Assembly: GCA_965243245.1 (NCBI GenBank)
Contig: OZ251536.1
Coordinates: forward strand, 744,001 to 808,000
Direction: 5' to 3'
Origin: JAYQKL01 sp965243245
GTDB lineage: Bacteria; Pseudomonadota; Alphaproteobacteria; RS24
Length of the DNA stretch: 64,000 bases
Shown here: piece after piece, positions 9,012 to 18,488 of the stretch
How positions within the stretch are numbered: the first letter of the stretch is position 1
How the letters are laid out: every line of letters begins with the position of its first letter
Translations under genes and position numbers: made by a program
The notes under the pieces: generated by a model
Databases searched by the model: none
Seen by the model: the letters and a program-made list of their open reading frames with translations, nothing else
What the model was told of the DNA's origin: nothing

Positions 9012-10058
9012 ATGCCTAAAATTATCCCGCTTAGCCAGAATAGTCCTCAAAGCCCTTATGATGGACTACAAACGCTTGTCGGCGATGAGATGAAACATAT
9101 ATCGCAATTGATTAATGAAAAAATGTCATCTCAAGCGCACACTATTCCAGATATTGGTGCGCATATTATCAAAGCAGGCGGTAAGCGTTTGCGTCCTATG
9201 TTGGCATTGGCGTCGGCGCATTTGTGTGGCTATGAGGGGCGCGACCATATTGCTTTAGCGGCCGCCGTTGAGTTAATGCACACAGCGACATTACTGCATG
9301 ATGATGTTGTTGATGAAAGTGATATGCGGCGCGGCTTAATCACCTCGCATCTGCAATGGGGCAATGCGACGAGTGTTCTTGTTGGTGATTTCATGTTGGG
9401 GCAGGCTTTTAAGCTGATGGTTTCTACGGGCAACCTTGCTGCGCTTGATGTTCTATCTACTGCGGCGGCGGTCATCGCTGAAGGTGAGGTGATGCAACTG
9501 GCAGCGATTGGGAAAATCACTATGGACGAAAATTATTATCTACAAATCATTGAGGCTAAAACGGCGACTTTATTTGGCGCGGCAACGCAAGTGGGCGCAA
9601 TTATTGCCGAGCAGGATCAAACCTCCCGCAAAGCACTGGCAGCATATGGGCGCAATCTTGGCATTGCCTTTCAATTGGTTGATGATGCGCTTGATTATAG
9701 TGATGGGCGCGAAACGGGTAAAAATATCGGCGATGATTTTCGTGAAGGCAAAGTGACCTTGCCTGTTTCGCTTGCCTATCGGTGCGGTACAGATGAAGAA
9801 AAACGCTTCTGGGAGCGCGCATTTGCCGATAAAAATCAAACAGCCGATAAAAATCAAACAGCCAATAAAAATCAAACAGAGAGTGACATTGAAGAAGCCT
9901 TAAAAATCATAGCAAAGCATGACACCCTCGCCATGACGCTTGAGCAGGCACGCAAATATGGTCAAAAAGCCATGGATGTGTTGATGCTTTTTTCAAACAG
10001 TGCCTATCGTCAAGCTATGCTGGATATTGTGGAATTTTGTATTCGGCGCACTTATTAA
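9012..10058 (+). CDS. ispB: All-trans polyprenyl diphosphate synthase (octaprenyl/decaprenyl type)
   Basis: It elongates allylic diphosphates with IPP to make the ubiquinone side chain. The protein has 348 residues. The first aspartate-rich motif is DDVVD (97-101, in LLHDDVVDESDMRRG) and the second is DDALD (224-228, in FQLVDDALDYSD). GGKRLRP at 57-63 binds IPP. The product chain length cannot be read from sequence; most alphaproteobacteria make Q-10. Between two C-terminal helices (271-289) lies a lysine/asparagine-rich insert of three six-residue repeats (ADKNQT) that matches an 18-bp DNA repeat. The insert is away from the catalytic motifs, so activity is probably kept. Confidence 0.93.
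   Translation: MPKIIPLSQNSPQSPYDGLQTLVGDEMKHISQLINEKMSSQAHTIPDIGAHIIKAGGKRLRPMLALASAHLCGYEGRDHIALAAAVELMHTATLLHDDVVDESDMRRGLITSHLQWGNATSVLVGDFMLGQAFKLMVSTGNLAALDVLSTAAAVIAEGEVMQLAAIGKITMDENYYLQIIEAKTATLFGAATQVGAIIAEQDQTSRKALAAYGRNLGIAFQLVDDALDYSDGRETGKNIGDDFREGKVTLPVSLAYRCGTDEEKRFWERAFADKNQTADKNQTANKNQTESDIEEALKIIAKHDTLAMTLEQARKYGQKAMDVLMLFSNSAYRQAMLDIVEFCIRRTY
9825..9878. repeat. 18-bp tandem repeat, 3 copies, inside ispB
   Basis: Unit GCCGATAAAAATCAAACA lies at 9825-9842 and 9843-9860, with one base changed in 9861-9878. It is in frame and adds three ADKNQT-type hexapeptides. Confidence 0.95.
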
Positions 10059-10068
10059 CCCACCCGTT

Positions 10069-10932
10069 TTACGACAAAAGAGTGCTTTGAATAAAAGCAG
10101 TTGGATAAATTTCACTTAAAATATGAGCGGCTTTTTTTGCCGCCTCAAAAGTGTCAAACAACCCAAAACAAGTTGCCCCGCTTCCCGACATACTAGAAAC
10201 CTGCGCACCTGTTTGCTTTATATCTTCAATCAGAACACCGATCTCAGGCGCGATGCGCATTGCCGGGGCAAGCAAGTCATTGCCTTGTGCCAAAACATAA
10301 GTGAACAGCTCTTGTGTGCTTTTAACCTTGCGTATTTGCTCAAGTTGCCCAAGCGCGGGCTTTCTATCACGGTCAAACTCAGCAAACACAGAGCCTGTCG
10401 GCATATCAAGGGCGGTATTAATGACCACCGCCGCACACGTTGGAAAAGAATTTAAAGCGCGTATATGTTCTCCGCGCCCTTTCATCCACGCCGCCCGTGA
10501 CAGCAAACAAACTGGCACATCCGACCCTAATTCCAGTGCCAATAAAGATAATTCCTTATTTGAGAGGTTTTTTCTCCATAACGCATTTAACAGCTTCAAC
10601 CCCGCCGCCGCATCAGCAGACCCGCCGCCCATACCAGCCATAAGGGGAAGATTCTTTTCAAGCCCAATATGCACAGCTCCAACCCCATCCATAAGCCGCA
10701 CCGCCCTTAGTAAAATATTATCTTGCGCCCCCTTAGCCAAAACACCGCGAAGCCTGTCGCCATAAAAACCAGTATAAGAAATTTGTAAATGATCACTTTG
10801 CTGAACACTTATCTCATCGCCAAAATTGGCAAAGGCAACAAGGCTGGTTAATTCATGAAAACCGTCAGCCCGCTTATGGTGTACACGAAGGGTAAGATTA
10901 ATTTTCGCAAGCGCGTATTTTGATAACATCAT
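10069..10932 (-). CDS. ispE: 4-diphosphocytidyl-2-C-methyl-D-erythritol kinase
   Basis: GHMP-family kinase that phosphorylates CDP-ME in the MEP isoprenoid pathway. The protein has 287 residues. The N terminus ALAKINLTLRVHHKRADGFHEL holds the conserved Lys and the ADGFHEL substrate loop. The ATP-binding GHMP loop is PLMAGMGGGSADAAAG (about 95-110), and the C-terminal motif is SSMSGSGATCFGLF. It follows the TPR gene by 4 bp at the end of a three-gene minus-strand unit and converges on ispB. Together with ispH and ispB in this window it covers parts of isoprenoid supply. Confidence 0.96.
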   Translation of the reverse strand: MMLSKYALAKINLTLRVHHKRADGFHELTSLVAFANFGDEISVQQSDHLQISYTGFYGDRLRGVLAKGAQDNILLRAVRLMDGVGAVHIGLEKNLPLMAGMGGGSADAAAGLKLLNALWRKNLSNKELSLLALELGSDVPVCLLSRAAWMKGRGEHIRALNSFPTCAAVVINTALDMPTGSVFAEFDRDRKPALGQLEQIRKVKSTQELFTYVLAQGNDLLAPAMRIAPEIGVLIEDIKQTGAQVSSMSGSGATCFGLFDTFEAAKKAAHILSEIYPTAFIQSTLLS

Positions 10933-10936
10933 AACC

Positions 10937-12697
10937 CTATATGGCTAATTTTTGTCCCTGATGATGCTCAAAAACGCCGCGCTCAATTTTACGCTCAATC
11001 TGCTGTTTCTTTTGCTCTTTTATATCGAGAGTCAAAACACGTCGCCACTGGTAACGCGCCTCAAAATAACGCCCAACCTGCCAAAGCGCATCGCCAAGAT
11101 GATCAATAATCTCTGGATCGCCCGGCTGTAACATAGTGGCATGCTCAAGAAGCTTAACAGCTTTTTCAAACGCACCGAGCCTGTAAAACGCCCATCCTAA
11201 ACTATCCATAAAATAGCCATTCTTAGGCTCTGCCTGAACAGCTTGCTCAACCAAAGCAAGCCCCTGTTCAATATTTTTACCATTATCTATCCAACTATAC
11301 CCAAGATAATTTAGCACATGAGGACGGTTACCAGAAAATTCCTTCGCAACCAGCAAATCAGCCTCTGCCTGTTGCCACTTGCCCAATCTCTCACGCGCAA
11401 TACCGCGCCCATAAAATAATTCCCAATCTTGTTTTTCTACCACCCCAAGCCTATCTATCAGTGATGTATAATAGGCTTCTGCTTGTTTGAAGTCTTCTTT
11501 GCGGCGGAGCATATCCGCAAGTATTTTGATTGAAAAATGACCCGCATGATCGTGTATCTCTGCCTCCAGCAAAGCAATGCCTTTATCAGTTGCTTGGGTG
11601 ACTTCATATAAAAGAGCGATTGTCGCGCGGATTGTTTCGCCAAAATAAGGCGCTTGACTAATTTTTTGATAGAGCAATATCGCATCATCATATCGCTCAA
11701 TCTCTGCCAGTGCCTCTGCGACAGACATAACCGCACGCCGACTAGACGGCGCAATCCAGCTGGCAATGCGGGCATAAAGTAATTTATCTCTAGGGGCTTG
11801 CATAAATTGAGTGAAAGAAACAATGCCCTCCAAACCTAAGGCCAGTCCTTGAGCGGGCTTAAGCTCAAATGGCGCAGGCGGCTTTGCAAGCAAGGGTTTA
11901 ATATGGCGATAGACGGCGTGGCGTCTATTTTGGTCGCTAATATTTTTAAAAAAGAAATTACGTTCCTGCTCTTTATGAGTGCGGTGCAAAAAGAACAGAT
12001 AATCCAACACATGATCTATTGTCACCAAACCATGTGCTTGAATAACAGCCCTATACACCTCATCAGCTTTGACCAAGTTTCCGCTATACTCATAAAACAA
12101 AGCAAGATTGCGCAAGCTGACCTCTGCAAAAGTGGTTTCATTTTCAAGTTTGACAAGGGCTTGCCTATAGCTGTGCGCATCGCCCATCTGAGCCCCCCCC
12201 CAAAGCATAACCATCTTGGCGGCAATATTGGCTATATCATCAGCTAAGATCATGCTGGCATGCGTCATTGCTAACGCACCCTTATTATTTTTCAGCGCGT
12301 CACTCGCCAACAGCAAACGCGCAAAAGAATGATGAGGCTGAAATTTCACCAACTTATCAGCCATTAATTGAGCTTTATCCATTTCCCCCAAAGCAAGCGT
12401 GGCTTCAAACAAGGCACTTAATATACTGGGATCATTCGGGGTCAATCGGTTAGCGTGGGTATAATAATACACCTCAGCATCGAGATTGTTTTGCCGCTTG
12501 GCATAATTTGCCGCCAGCAACGCGCCTTCAATAGACGTAATATTTGTTGTCGTAACATAGTCGGGGCGCGGCACGAAATTCGGCCACGCCAAAAGCAAAC
12601 CAAGACACAAAACACCAAGAAGAATAATGAGAAATTGTCTGTTTCCCCATAAATGGGTGCTTCTTTGTGAAACGAGCTTAGATATCTTAGATACCAT
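10937..12697 (-). CDS. TPR-repeat protein, membrane-anchored
   Basis: A 586-residue protein with one N-terminal hydrophobic segment (QFLIILLGVLCLGLLLAWPNF, about residues 22-42). The rest is helical and predicted to lie in the periplasm. Tetratricopeptide motifs are visible throughout, clearest toward the C terminus (RPHVLNYLGYSWIDNG, AEPKNGYFMDSLGWAFYRLG, QPGDPEIIDHLGDALWQVGR). The motif WAFYRLGAFEKAVKLLEHA is a canonical TPR. Similar proteins sit next to ispE and ETF-QO in other alphaproteobacteria; their function is not established, though an envelope or assembly-scaffold role is plausible. It starts 3 bp after the ETF-QO stop. Confidence 0.85.
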   Translation of the reverse strand: MVSKISKLVSQRSTHLWGNRQFLIILLGVLCLGLLLAWPNFVPRPDYVTTTNITSIEGALLAANYAKRQNNLDAEVYYYTHANRLTPNDPSILSALFEATLALGEMDKAQLMADKLVKFQPHHSFARLLLASDALKNNKGALAMTHASMILADDIANIAAKMVMLWGGAQMGDAHSYRQALVKLENETTFAEVSLRNLALFYEYSGNLVKADEVYRAVIQAHGLVTIDHVLDYLFFLHRTHKEQERNFFFKNISDQNRRHAVYRHIKPLLAKPPAPFELKPAQGLALGLEGIVSFTQFMQAPRDKLLYARIASWIAPSSRRAVMSVAEALAEIERYDDAILLYQKISQAPYFGETIRATIALLYEVTQATDKGIALLEAEIHDHAGHFSIKILADMLRRKEDFKQAEAYYTSLIDRLGVVEKQDWELFYGRGIARERLGKWQQAEADLLVAKEFSGNRPHVLNYLGYSWIDNGKNIEQGLALVEQAVQAEPKNGYFMDSLGWAFYRLGAFEKAVKLLEHATMLQPGDPEIIDHLGDALWQVGRYFEARYQWRRVLTLDIKEQKKQQIERKIERGVFEHHQGQKLAI

Positions 12698-12700
12698 CGG

Positions 12701-14410
12701 CTACATATTCGGGTAGTTTGGACCACCCGCGCCTTCTGGCACAACCCAGTTAATGTTCTGACTTGGGCATTTAATATCACATGTTTTGCAATGCACGCAG
12801 TTTTGCGCGTTGATTTGAAGCTTCGGCTTACCCTCTTGCGCACCAATAATCTCGTAAACCCCTGCGGGGCAATAACGCTGTGCGGGCTCGTCATATTCTG
12901 CCAGATTGACCTGAACCGGAACATCAGGGTCTTTTAACGTCAAATGCGCTGGCTGGTCTTCTTCATGATTGGTCGCCGATAAAAAAACCGATGACAGCTT
13001 ATCAAAAGAGACAACCCCATCTGGCTTAGGATAATCGATTTTCTTACATTCTGAAGCTTTTTTCAGCGTTGCATGATCTGGCTTGCCATGACCTATCGTA
13101 AAGGGAAGACCAATACCAAGCGTGCGCATCCACATCTCGACGCCGCCAAGCAACGTCCCGATGAAATTGCCAAATTTAGATAAAAGAGGCTTCACATTGC
13201 GAACCTTTTTAAGCTCTTTATATATGTCAGAAGCTTCATAAGCCGTTTGATAGGCAAAGAGCTCATCATAGCCGCGCCCCTCAAAAAGAGCCTGCGCCGC
13301 CGCATCAGCCGCCAAAATACCAGATTCAATAGCATTATGACTGCCCTTAATTCTTGGCACATTCACAAAACCTGCCGCACATCCAAGTAGCGCACCACCG
13401 GGAAATGTCAATTTTGGCACAGACTGAAAACCGCCCTCAGTAATAGCGCGCGCACCATATGAAATGCGCTTGCCGCCTGCCAAAATATCACGAATATGAC
13501 TATGCGTTTTAAACCGTTGAAATTCATCAAATGGTGACAGATACGGGTTTTTATAATTGAGGTGCGTGACAAATCCGATGGACACATAATTATCCCCAAA
13601 ATGATACATCCAAGAACCGCCGCCTGTGCGATTATCAAGCGGCCAGCCCAATGTGTGCTGGACAAAACCGGGGCGATGCTTATCACCATCGATTTGCCAT
13701 AGCTCTTTAATACCGATACCGTATTTTTGGAAATCAGAATCCTTGGCAAGGTCAAAATGATCAATCACCGCCTTAGACAAAGAACCATGTGCGCCCTCAG
13801 CAAGGAAAGTATATTTTGCCAATAATTCTATGCCAGACATCCAGCCATCTTTTTTCTCGCCAGATTTAGAAACCCCCATATCGCCCGTGGCAACACCGCG
13901 TACAGCCCCATTATCATCAAACAAAATTTCAGCCGCCGCAAAGCCCGGATAAATCTCAACCCCCAGAGCCTCAGCCTGTGCACCCAGCCAACGCGCCACA
14001 TTGCCAAGGCTCGCAATATAATTGCCATGATTCTTCATCAGAGGCGGCAGCACAATATTTGGTATTGGCAAGGCACCATATTCACTCAACCACAAAAACT
14101 TATCTTTAGTGACTTTAGTTTCTAAGGGTGCGCCGCGCTCTTGCCAATCTGGAAACAAGCGATTAAGACCACGCGGGTCAATAACCGCACCCGATAAAAT
14201 ATGCGCCCCGACCTCAGAGCCTTTTTCAAGCACACAAACAGAAATATCCCGCCCTTTTTCAGAGGCACGTTGCTTAAGACCAATCGCCGCAGACAAGCCC
14301 GCAGGACCACCCCCGACAATCACAACATCATATTCCATGCTTTCACGTTCTTGGGGCGATAACACCCATCCCTGACGCGGGTTAATTTCATTAACGGCAA
14401 ACTCAGACAT
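12701..14410 (-). CDS. Electron transfer flavoprotein-ubiquinone oxidoreductase
   Basis: It passes electrons from reduced electron-transfer flavoprotein (fatty acid and amino acid oxidation) to ubiquinone at the membrane. The protein has 569 residues, typical length. The FAD Rossmann motif is VVIVGGGPAGLSAAIGLK near residue 30. A second conserved block is GCAAGFVNVPRIKGSHNAIESG, and the C-terminal ferredoxin-like [4Fe-4S] site is CVHCKTCDIKCP (near 540-551), ending in the characteristic GAGGPNYPNM. It heads a minus-strand unit with the TPR gene and ispE. The ETF subunits themselves are not in the window. Confidence 0.96.
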   Translation of the reverse strand: MSEFAVNEINPRQGWVLSPQERESMEYDVVIVGGGPAGLSAAIGLKQRASEKGRDISVCVLEKGSEVGAHILSGAVIDPRGLNRLFPDWQERGAPLETKVTKDKFLWLSEYGALPIPNIVLPPLMKNHGNYIASLGNVARWLGAQAEALGVEIYPGFAAAEILFDDNGAVRGVATGDMGVSKSGEKKDGWMSGIELLAKYTFLAEGAHGSLSKAVIDHFDLAKDSDFQKYGIGIKELWQIDGDKHRPGFVQHTLGWPLDNRTGGGSWMYHFGDNYVSIGFVTHLNYKNPYLSPFDEFQRFKTHSHIRDILAGGKRISYGARAITEGGFQSVPKLTFPGGALLGCAAGFVNVPRIKGSHNAIESGILAADAAAQALFEGRGYDELFAYQTAYEASDIYKELKKVRNVKPLLSKFGNFIGTLLGGVEMWMRTLGIGLPFTIGHGKPDHATLKKASECKKIDYPKPDGVVSFDKLSSVFLSATNHEEDQPAHLTLKDPDVPVQVNLAEYDEPAQRYCPAGVYEIIGAQEGKPKLQINAQNCVHCKTCDIKCPSQNINWVVPEGAGGPNYPNM

Positions 14411-14554
14411 TTTTCCCTCTCATACGAGTAGGGTTCATATTTAGCATAGATTTAGGTGCAAGAAATGGTAAAAATAAACGAATCACTCTAACTCGAAGTG
14501 ATTCGAAATGATTTGCTGTAATTTACCTGAGTTGTATCTATTGGTAAGCGGCTC

Positions 14555-15535
14555 TTGATAACAAGTCTAAAACGTGTATTTGAAACTATGATTGAACAAA
14601 AGATTGAACAAAAAACGCCTGAAGCCGCCCGCCACTCGCCTCAAGAGTTAAGGGCAATGCTTCGATTTCAGATCGAAGCTGGGGTCAGCGATATTTTGTC
14701 TGAGATACCTATTAATCGTTTCGAAAAAACAGCCAAGGCAAGCGAACAAGATAAGGTGCCCGCCTCACACACCGCGTATGGGCAAATGCAAGAGGCACCC
14801 CGCCCGCCTTTACAACACAAACAAGTACAACCCAAACAAGTACAAGGCAGGCAAGCCCGGTTTGAAAAAACCGAAAATATTGCCTATGCCCGTCCGCCAA
14901 CAAGCATTTATCCCGACGATATAGAACAGGCTGTTAATCTGGCAAAAGCGGCGCAAAATTTAGCGGCACTTCGTGACGCCGTTGAAGGTTTTGAGGGTTG
15001 TCCGTTGAAAAAAGCGGCGCGCAATACTGTTTTCAGCGATGGTAATGCAGATGCCAAAATCATGCTTATCGGTGAAGCGCCCGGGCGCGATGAAGACCTT
15101 GCAGGTAAGCCTTTTGTTGGGGTGAGTGGTCAATTATTAGACAAAATGATCGGCTATATCGGGCTGGCACGCGAGAACATTTATATCACGAATATTCTTC
15201 CGTGGCGTCCACCGGGCAACAGACCCCCAAAGCCCGAAGAAACCGCCGCCTGTCTGCCTTTTGTTAAACGCCACATTGAACTGATTAATCCAGACCTCAT
15301 CTTGCTGCTCGGGGGCACTTCAGCCAAAGAGCTTTTGCAAACAAGCAATGGTATTTCAAAATTACGCGGGCAATGGCAGGAAATTAATATTGAAGGAAAA
15401 ACTTATAAATCCCTCCCGCTGTTTCACCCCGCCTATTTATTGAGCAATCCGGTGCGCAAAGCTGAAACATGGCAGGATTTACTTAAAGTGAAGCACTTTT
15501 TAAAACATGAAAATAATGCAAAAACCGCACAATGA
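14555..15535 (+). CDS. Uracil-DNA glycosylase superfamily protein (family 4-like)
   Basis: Predicted to remove uracil from DNA. Motif A is GEAPGRDEDLAGKPFVG (173-189) and the C-terminal motif is HPAYLL (291-296), as in family 4 (UdgA) enzymes. Residues 1-135 are a low-complexity, Gln-rich extension with small internal repeats (IEQK, KQVQ). Only two of the four cysteines expected for the family 4 [4Fe-4S] cluster are apparent: Cys149 and Cys233. The usual partner before Cys149 and the one about 16 residues after Cys233 are replaced. The TTG start at 14555 is tentative; ATG at 14588 is the alternative. The gene is divergent from ETF-QO across 144 bp. Confidence 0.82.
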   Translation: MITSLKRVFETMIEQKIEQKTPEAARHSPQELRAMLRFQIEAGVSDILSEIPINRFEKTAKASEQDKVPASHTAYGQMQEAPRPPLQHKQVQPKQVQGRQARFEKTENIAYARPPTSIYPDDIEQAVNLAKAAQNLAALRDAVEGFEGCPLKKAARNTVFSDGNADAKIMLIGEAPGRDEDLAGKPFVGVSGQLLDKMIGYIGLARENIYITNILPWRPPGNRPPKPEETAACLPFVKRHIELINPDLILLLGGTSAKELLQTSNGISKLRGQWQEINIEGKTYKSLPLFHPAYLLSNPVRKAETWQDLLKVKHFLKHENNAKTAQ

Positions 15536-15553
15536 AAAAATGGTTAGACAAAA

Positions 15554-17371
15554 ATGATTAAACAAACAATCAGTTCTAATCATATTGTCTTTTTGCCTAC
15601 CCTTATCAAGGTCACGCGTTTATTCAACCGCCTAGGTTTCCTTGGGCTTTTAATGATATTGGCTCTGCCCGCCCAAGCGCGCATCAGTCAACCCCCCATG
15701 CCGCGCCCCGCTTATACCCCGCCGCCGCCGCCGCCAGATCATCTTTTATATCAAGAAATTTTTGCCCTTCACGAAAACGCAAAATGGAACCAAGCCGACA
15801 CCCTCATCCGAAAAGTAAATGACAAAACCCTCATGGGTCATGTTCTTCGCCAGCGTTATATGCACCCTAGCGCATATCGCGCAAAATGGTCAGAGTTGCG
15901 CGATTGGCTCAACCTATATGCCGACCACCCCGGCGCTTGGAAGGTTTATAATCTCGCCAAAAAAAGACGCCCCAAAAGAGCAAAAATGCCAAAAGCACCG
16001 CCCTCACGGGTTTGGGAACAAGCAAGCCAACACAAAAAGAAAATTTTATTCAGAACGCGCTCTAGCCGTAACATCAAACGTGAAGTGCATCGGCTAATCT
16101 ATCGGGAGCGTCCAACACAAGCCCTAAGATATATCAGTAAACGCAGTGTCGATAGACGGCTATTGGCGGGTGAAACGGACTGGCTACGTGCTTTTATAGC
16201 CCGCTCTTATTATATTGAAGGCAAACCTGAAAAAGCCTTTCGCGTCGCCCTTAAAGCAACGCGAAGCCGTGACCTTGTTCCCTTGACAGATTGGCATGTC
16301 GGATTAGCGGCATGGCGGCTTGGCAAGATTGAAATTGCACTAAAACATTTCACGCTTCTTTTGGATAATCAAAACGCCTCATCACGCTATCGTGCGGCAT
16401 CGGGGGTGTGGGCGGCGCGAAGTGGCGAGCTGCTGGGAGACAAAAAACAAGCCGATATTTTTTTGAAAGAGGCCGCCGCTGTCGGGAATAATAATTTTTA
16501 TGGGCTACTGGCTCAGTATAAGCTTCGCGGGAAAATCAAAGTTAGCTGGACCTACCAAAAGCCTGATGAAATATCAGACCTGTCATTCCATAAAGCTGTG
16601 ATACGTGCTGAACAACTCCTCAAAGCCAACCAGCAGGAACTTGCTGAACTGGAACTTTTATATCTAGGCGAGCGTTTGGGAGAGTATCAAAGACAAAGTT
16701 TACTTGAAATGGCACGGCGCAAAAATCTACCTGCTGTTGAGTTAGCTATGACTTATCGTTTGGATTTGGGCAAAGATAAAAAATCATATGAAATGTCCGA
16801 AGGGCAATTCCCAATACCAGCTTATGAACCAACAACGGGCTATCAACTCGATAAGGCTGTTTTGTTTGGTCTCATTCGCCAAGAGAGTCGTTTTAAGGCG
16901 CGGGCAAAATCATCGGCAGGCGCGCGCGGGCTCATGCAGATTATGCCCAATACGGCCGCCTTTGTGACCGGCAATAAAAAGCTACGCTTTAGAGCCGGGC
17001 GCGATAAGCTTTATCGCATCTCACTCAACATGAATATCGGGCAATCCTATTTAGAGGGACTGCTAGAAGATGAACAGATTAACAATAATCTTATTCTTGC
17101 GCTGGCTTCTTATAATGCGGGGCCGGGGAATGTGCGGCGCTGGAAAAAAGAGCTCGGACGCATGGATGATCCGCTGTTGTTTATTGAAAGCCTGCCCGCA
17201 CCAGAAACCAGACATTACCTTCAAATTGTACTGCGCAATATCTGGCTCTACCGAGATAAAATGAACCAAGACATCAAAACATTGGAGCTCTTGGCTACGG
17301 GCGCATGGCCACAATACACGCCGCAAGAAAACAAAGGCATTGAGCGTAGAGTCGAGCGTTACCCACGCTAG
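15554..17371 (+). CDS. Soluble lytic murein transglycosylase (Slt family)
   Basis: It cleaves peptidoglycan glycan strands in the periplasm, forming 1,6-anhydro ends. The protein has 605 residues. A signal sequence is visible at about 27-42 (LGFLGLLMILALPAQA), followed by a Pro-rich linker and a long alpha-helical superhelical region. The C-terminal SLT domain carries the catalytic Glu in FGLIRQESRFKARAKSSAGA (Glu near 443), then GLMQIMPNTA and ALASYNAGPGNVRRW. It lies 18 bp after the UDG-family gene on the same strand and converges on the atp genes with only 12 bp between them. Confidence 0.93.
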   Translation: MIKQTISSNHIVFLPTLIKVTRLFNRLGFLGLLMILALPAQARISQPPMPRPAYTPPPPPPDHLLYQEIFALHENAKWNQADTLIRKVNDKTLMGHVLRQRYMHPSAYRAKWSELRDWLNLYADHPGAWKVYNLAKKRRPKRAKMPKAPPSRVWEQASQHKKKILFRTRSSRNIKREVHRLIYRERPTQALRYISKRSVDRRLLAGETDWLRAFIARSYYIEGKPEKAFRVALKATRSRDLVPLTDWHVGLAAWRLGKIEIALKHFTLLLDNQNASSRYRAASGVWAARSGELLGDKKQADIFLKEAAAVGNNNFYGLLAQYKLRGKIKVSWTYQKPDEISDLSFHKAVIRAEQLLKANQQELAELELLYLGERLGEYQRQSLLEMARRKNLPAVELAMTYRLDLGKDKKSYEMSEGQFPIPAYEPTTGYQLDKAVLFGLIRQESRFKARAKSSAGARGLMQIMPNTAAFVTGNKKLRFRAGRDKLYRISLNMNIGQSYLEGLLEDEQINNNLILALASYNAGPGNVRRWKKELGRMDDPLLFIESLPAPETRHYLQIVLRNIWLYRDKMNQDIKTLELLATGAWPQYTPQENKGIERRVERYPR

Positions 17372-17383
17372 CCATTTAAACCC

Positions 17384-17869
17384 TTAGTGAAGGTTTTTAG
17401 ACAAACCTTTAATCGTATCTTCGACAAGCTTGGTTGCCTGCGTTTGCGTCATTTTATCGCCGATTAAATTTGCCGATGCCTCAATGGCAAGATTAATAGT
17501 CGCGCGGCGAACTTCTTGCAAAAGCTGTGTTTGTGCAAGGGCAATTTTCTCTTCGCCCTGCCTTGTGCGACGCTCCAGCCGCGCCCGTAATGAAACTTGC
17601 GCTTCAGTAGCAATTTGCTGCGCATCTGCTTGGGCTTGCGCGATAAGAATATTTGCCTCTTTTTCGGCATCCTCTAAGCGTTTTTCATAATCACTAAAAA
17701 GCGTCAAAGCCTCTTGGCGCAAGGCGCGGGCATCATCAAGCTCTTTTTTAATGCTGTTTGAGCGCTCATCAAGCATAGTCGCAACACGCCTATGCAAGTT
17801 AAGTTTCCAAAACCCCGCAAGCACCAGAACAAAAGCCAGAGCAACAAAAAAGGATGCATCAAAATTCAT
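17384..17869 (-). CDS. atpF: ATP synthase F0 subunit b
   Basis: Peripheral-stalk subunit of the F0 sector in the inner membrane. The protein has 161 residues: one N-terminal membrane helix (FFVALAFVLVLAGFWKL, about 6-22) followed by a long charged coiled coil (MLDERSNSIKKELDDARALR onward). It follows the b' gene by 15 bp. Alphaproteobacteria encode two different b subunits, b and b'; this one, last in the atpI-B-E-F'-F order, is called b by position. Which paralogue is which cannot be proved from sequence alone. Confidence 0.9.
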   Translation of the reverse strand: MNFDASFFVALAFVLVLAGFWKLNLHRRVATMLDERSNSIKKELDDARALRQEALTLFSDYEKRLEDAEKEANILIAQAQADAQQIATEAQVSLRARLERRTRQGEEKIALAQTQLLQEVRRATINLAIEASANLIGDKMTQTQATKLVEDTIKGLSKNLH

Positions 17870-17884
17870 TTTTATCTCCAGTGC

Positions 17885-18382
17885 CTAAGCGTCCTCAATT
17901 TGTGACGCGGTTGAAGCGATAGATTTTTTAACGGCGTCCTTTGTAACTTTGCTACCCAAGGCCGCCTCGACAATATTTGCAACAAGACCTACCGCTACAT
18001 CTCGAACACTGTTCAAAGCTTCATCACGGCTGATGATGAGCCGCTTTTCAGCTTCTTCAAATTGTGCCTTGAATTTCAAATCAAGCTCTGCCTCTTGCTC
18101 TGCGGTTGCGCCGCGAACAAGTTGAACAGCCGCTTGAGTAATCTCAAGTGCTTGAGCGCGCGCTTGGGCTAAGGCTGTCTCATAATTTTCGAAAAGCTTA
18201 GCAGATGCATCGCGCATTTTCGCCGCCTGCATAAGATCATCATCCATACGGCGTTTGCGTTCTCTAAGAACGCCGCCGATCTTTGGTAAGACAAATATCG
18301 ATAACATCGCATAAAGCGCAATAAAAGTAATCGCCAGCCAGACAAGCTGAGGAGCAAAAACCGTCGTGTCAAGTTGTGGCAT
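17885..18382 (-). CDS. atpF': ATP synthase F0 subunit b'
   Basis: Second, divergent b-type stalk subunit of 165 residues. The N-terminal helix LVWLAITFIALYAMLSIFVLPKI (about 13-35) has the LVWLAITF pattern typical of b' proteins, followed by a charged coiled coil (LRERKRRMDDDLMQAAKMRD). It pairs with the adjacent b subunit. The start ATG lies 106 bp downstream of the atpE stop, the widest gap in this operon. Confidence 0.9.
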   Translation of the reverse strand: MPQLDTTVFAPQLVWLAITFIALYAMLSIFVLPKIGGVLRERKRRMDDDLMQAAKMRDASAKLFENYETALAQARAQALEITQAAVQLVRGATAEQEAELDLKFKAQFEEAEKRLIISRDEALNSVRDVAVGLVANIVEAALGSKVTKDAVKKSIASTASQIEDA

Positions 18383-18463
18383 TTTCGCCTCTTAATATAA
18401 TTGTCGCCTATTAAAATGAAGGCTCGCTCGCCTGCTTAAACGCTCTTATGTTTAAAGAGGTTC

Positions 18464-18482
18464 AAGGGGAAACAAAACCCTT
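18464..18482 (-). other. Small hairpin just after atpE
   Basis: The transcript of the minus strand can fold AAGGG with CCCTT around a 9-base loop, starting 6 bases after the atpE stop. No U-tract follows, so it is not a standard intrinsic terminator. It could act as an mRNA-stabilising or processing element that helps give the c subunit its higher yield relative to b and b'. This role is inferred from position only. Confidence 0.35.
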
Positions 18483-18488
18483 ATTTTT

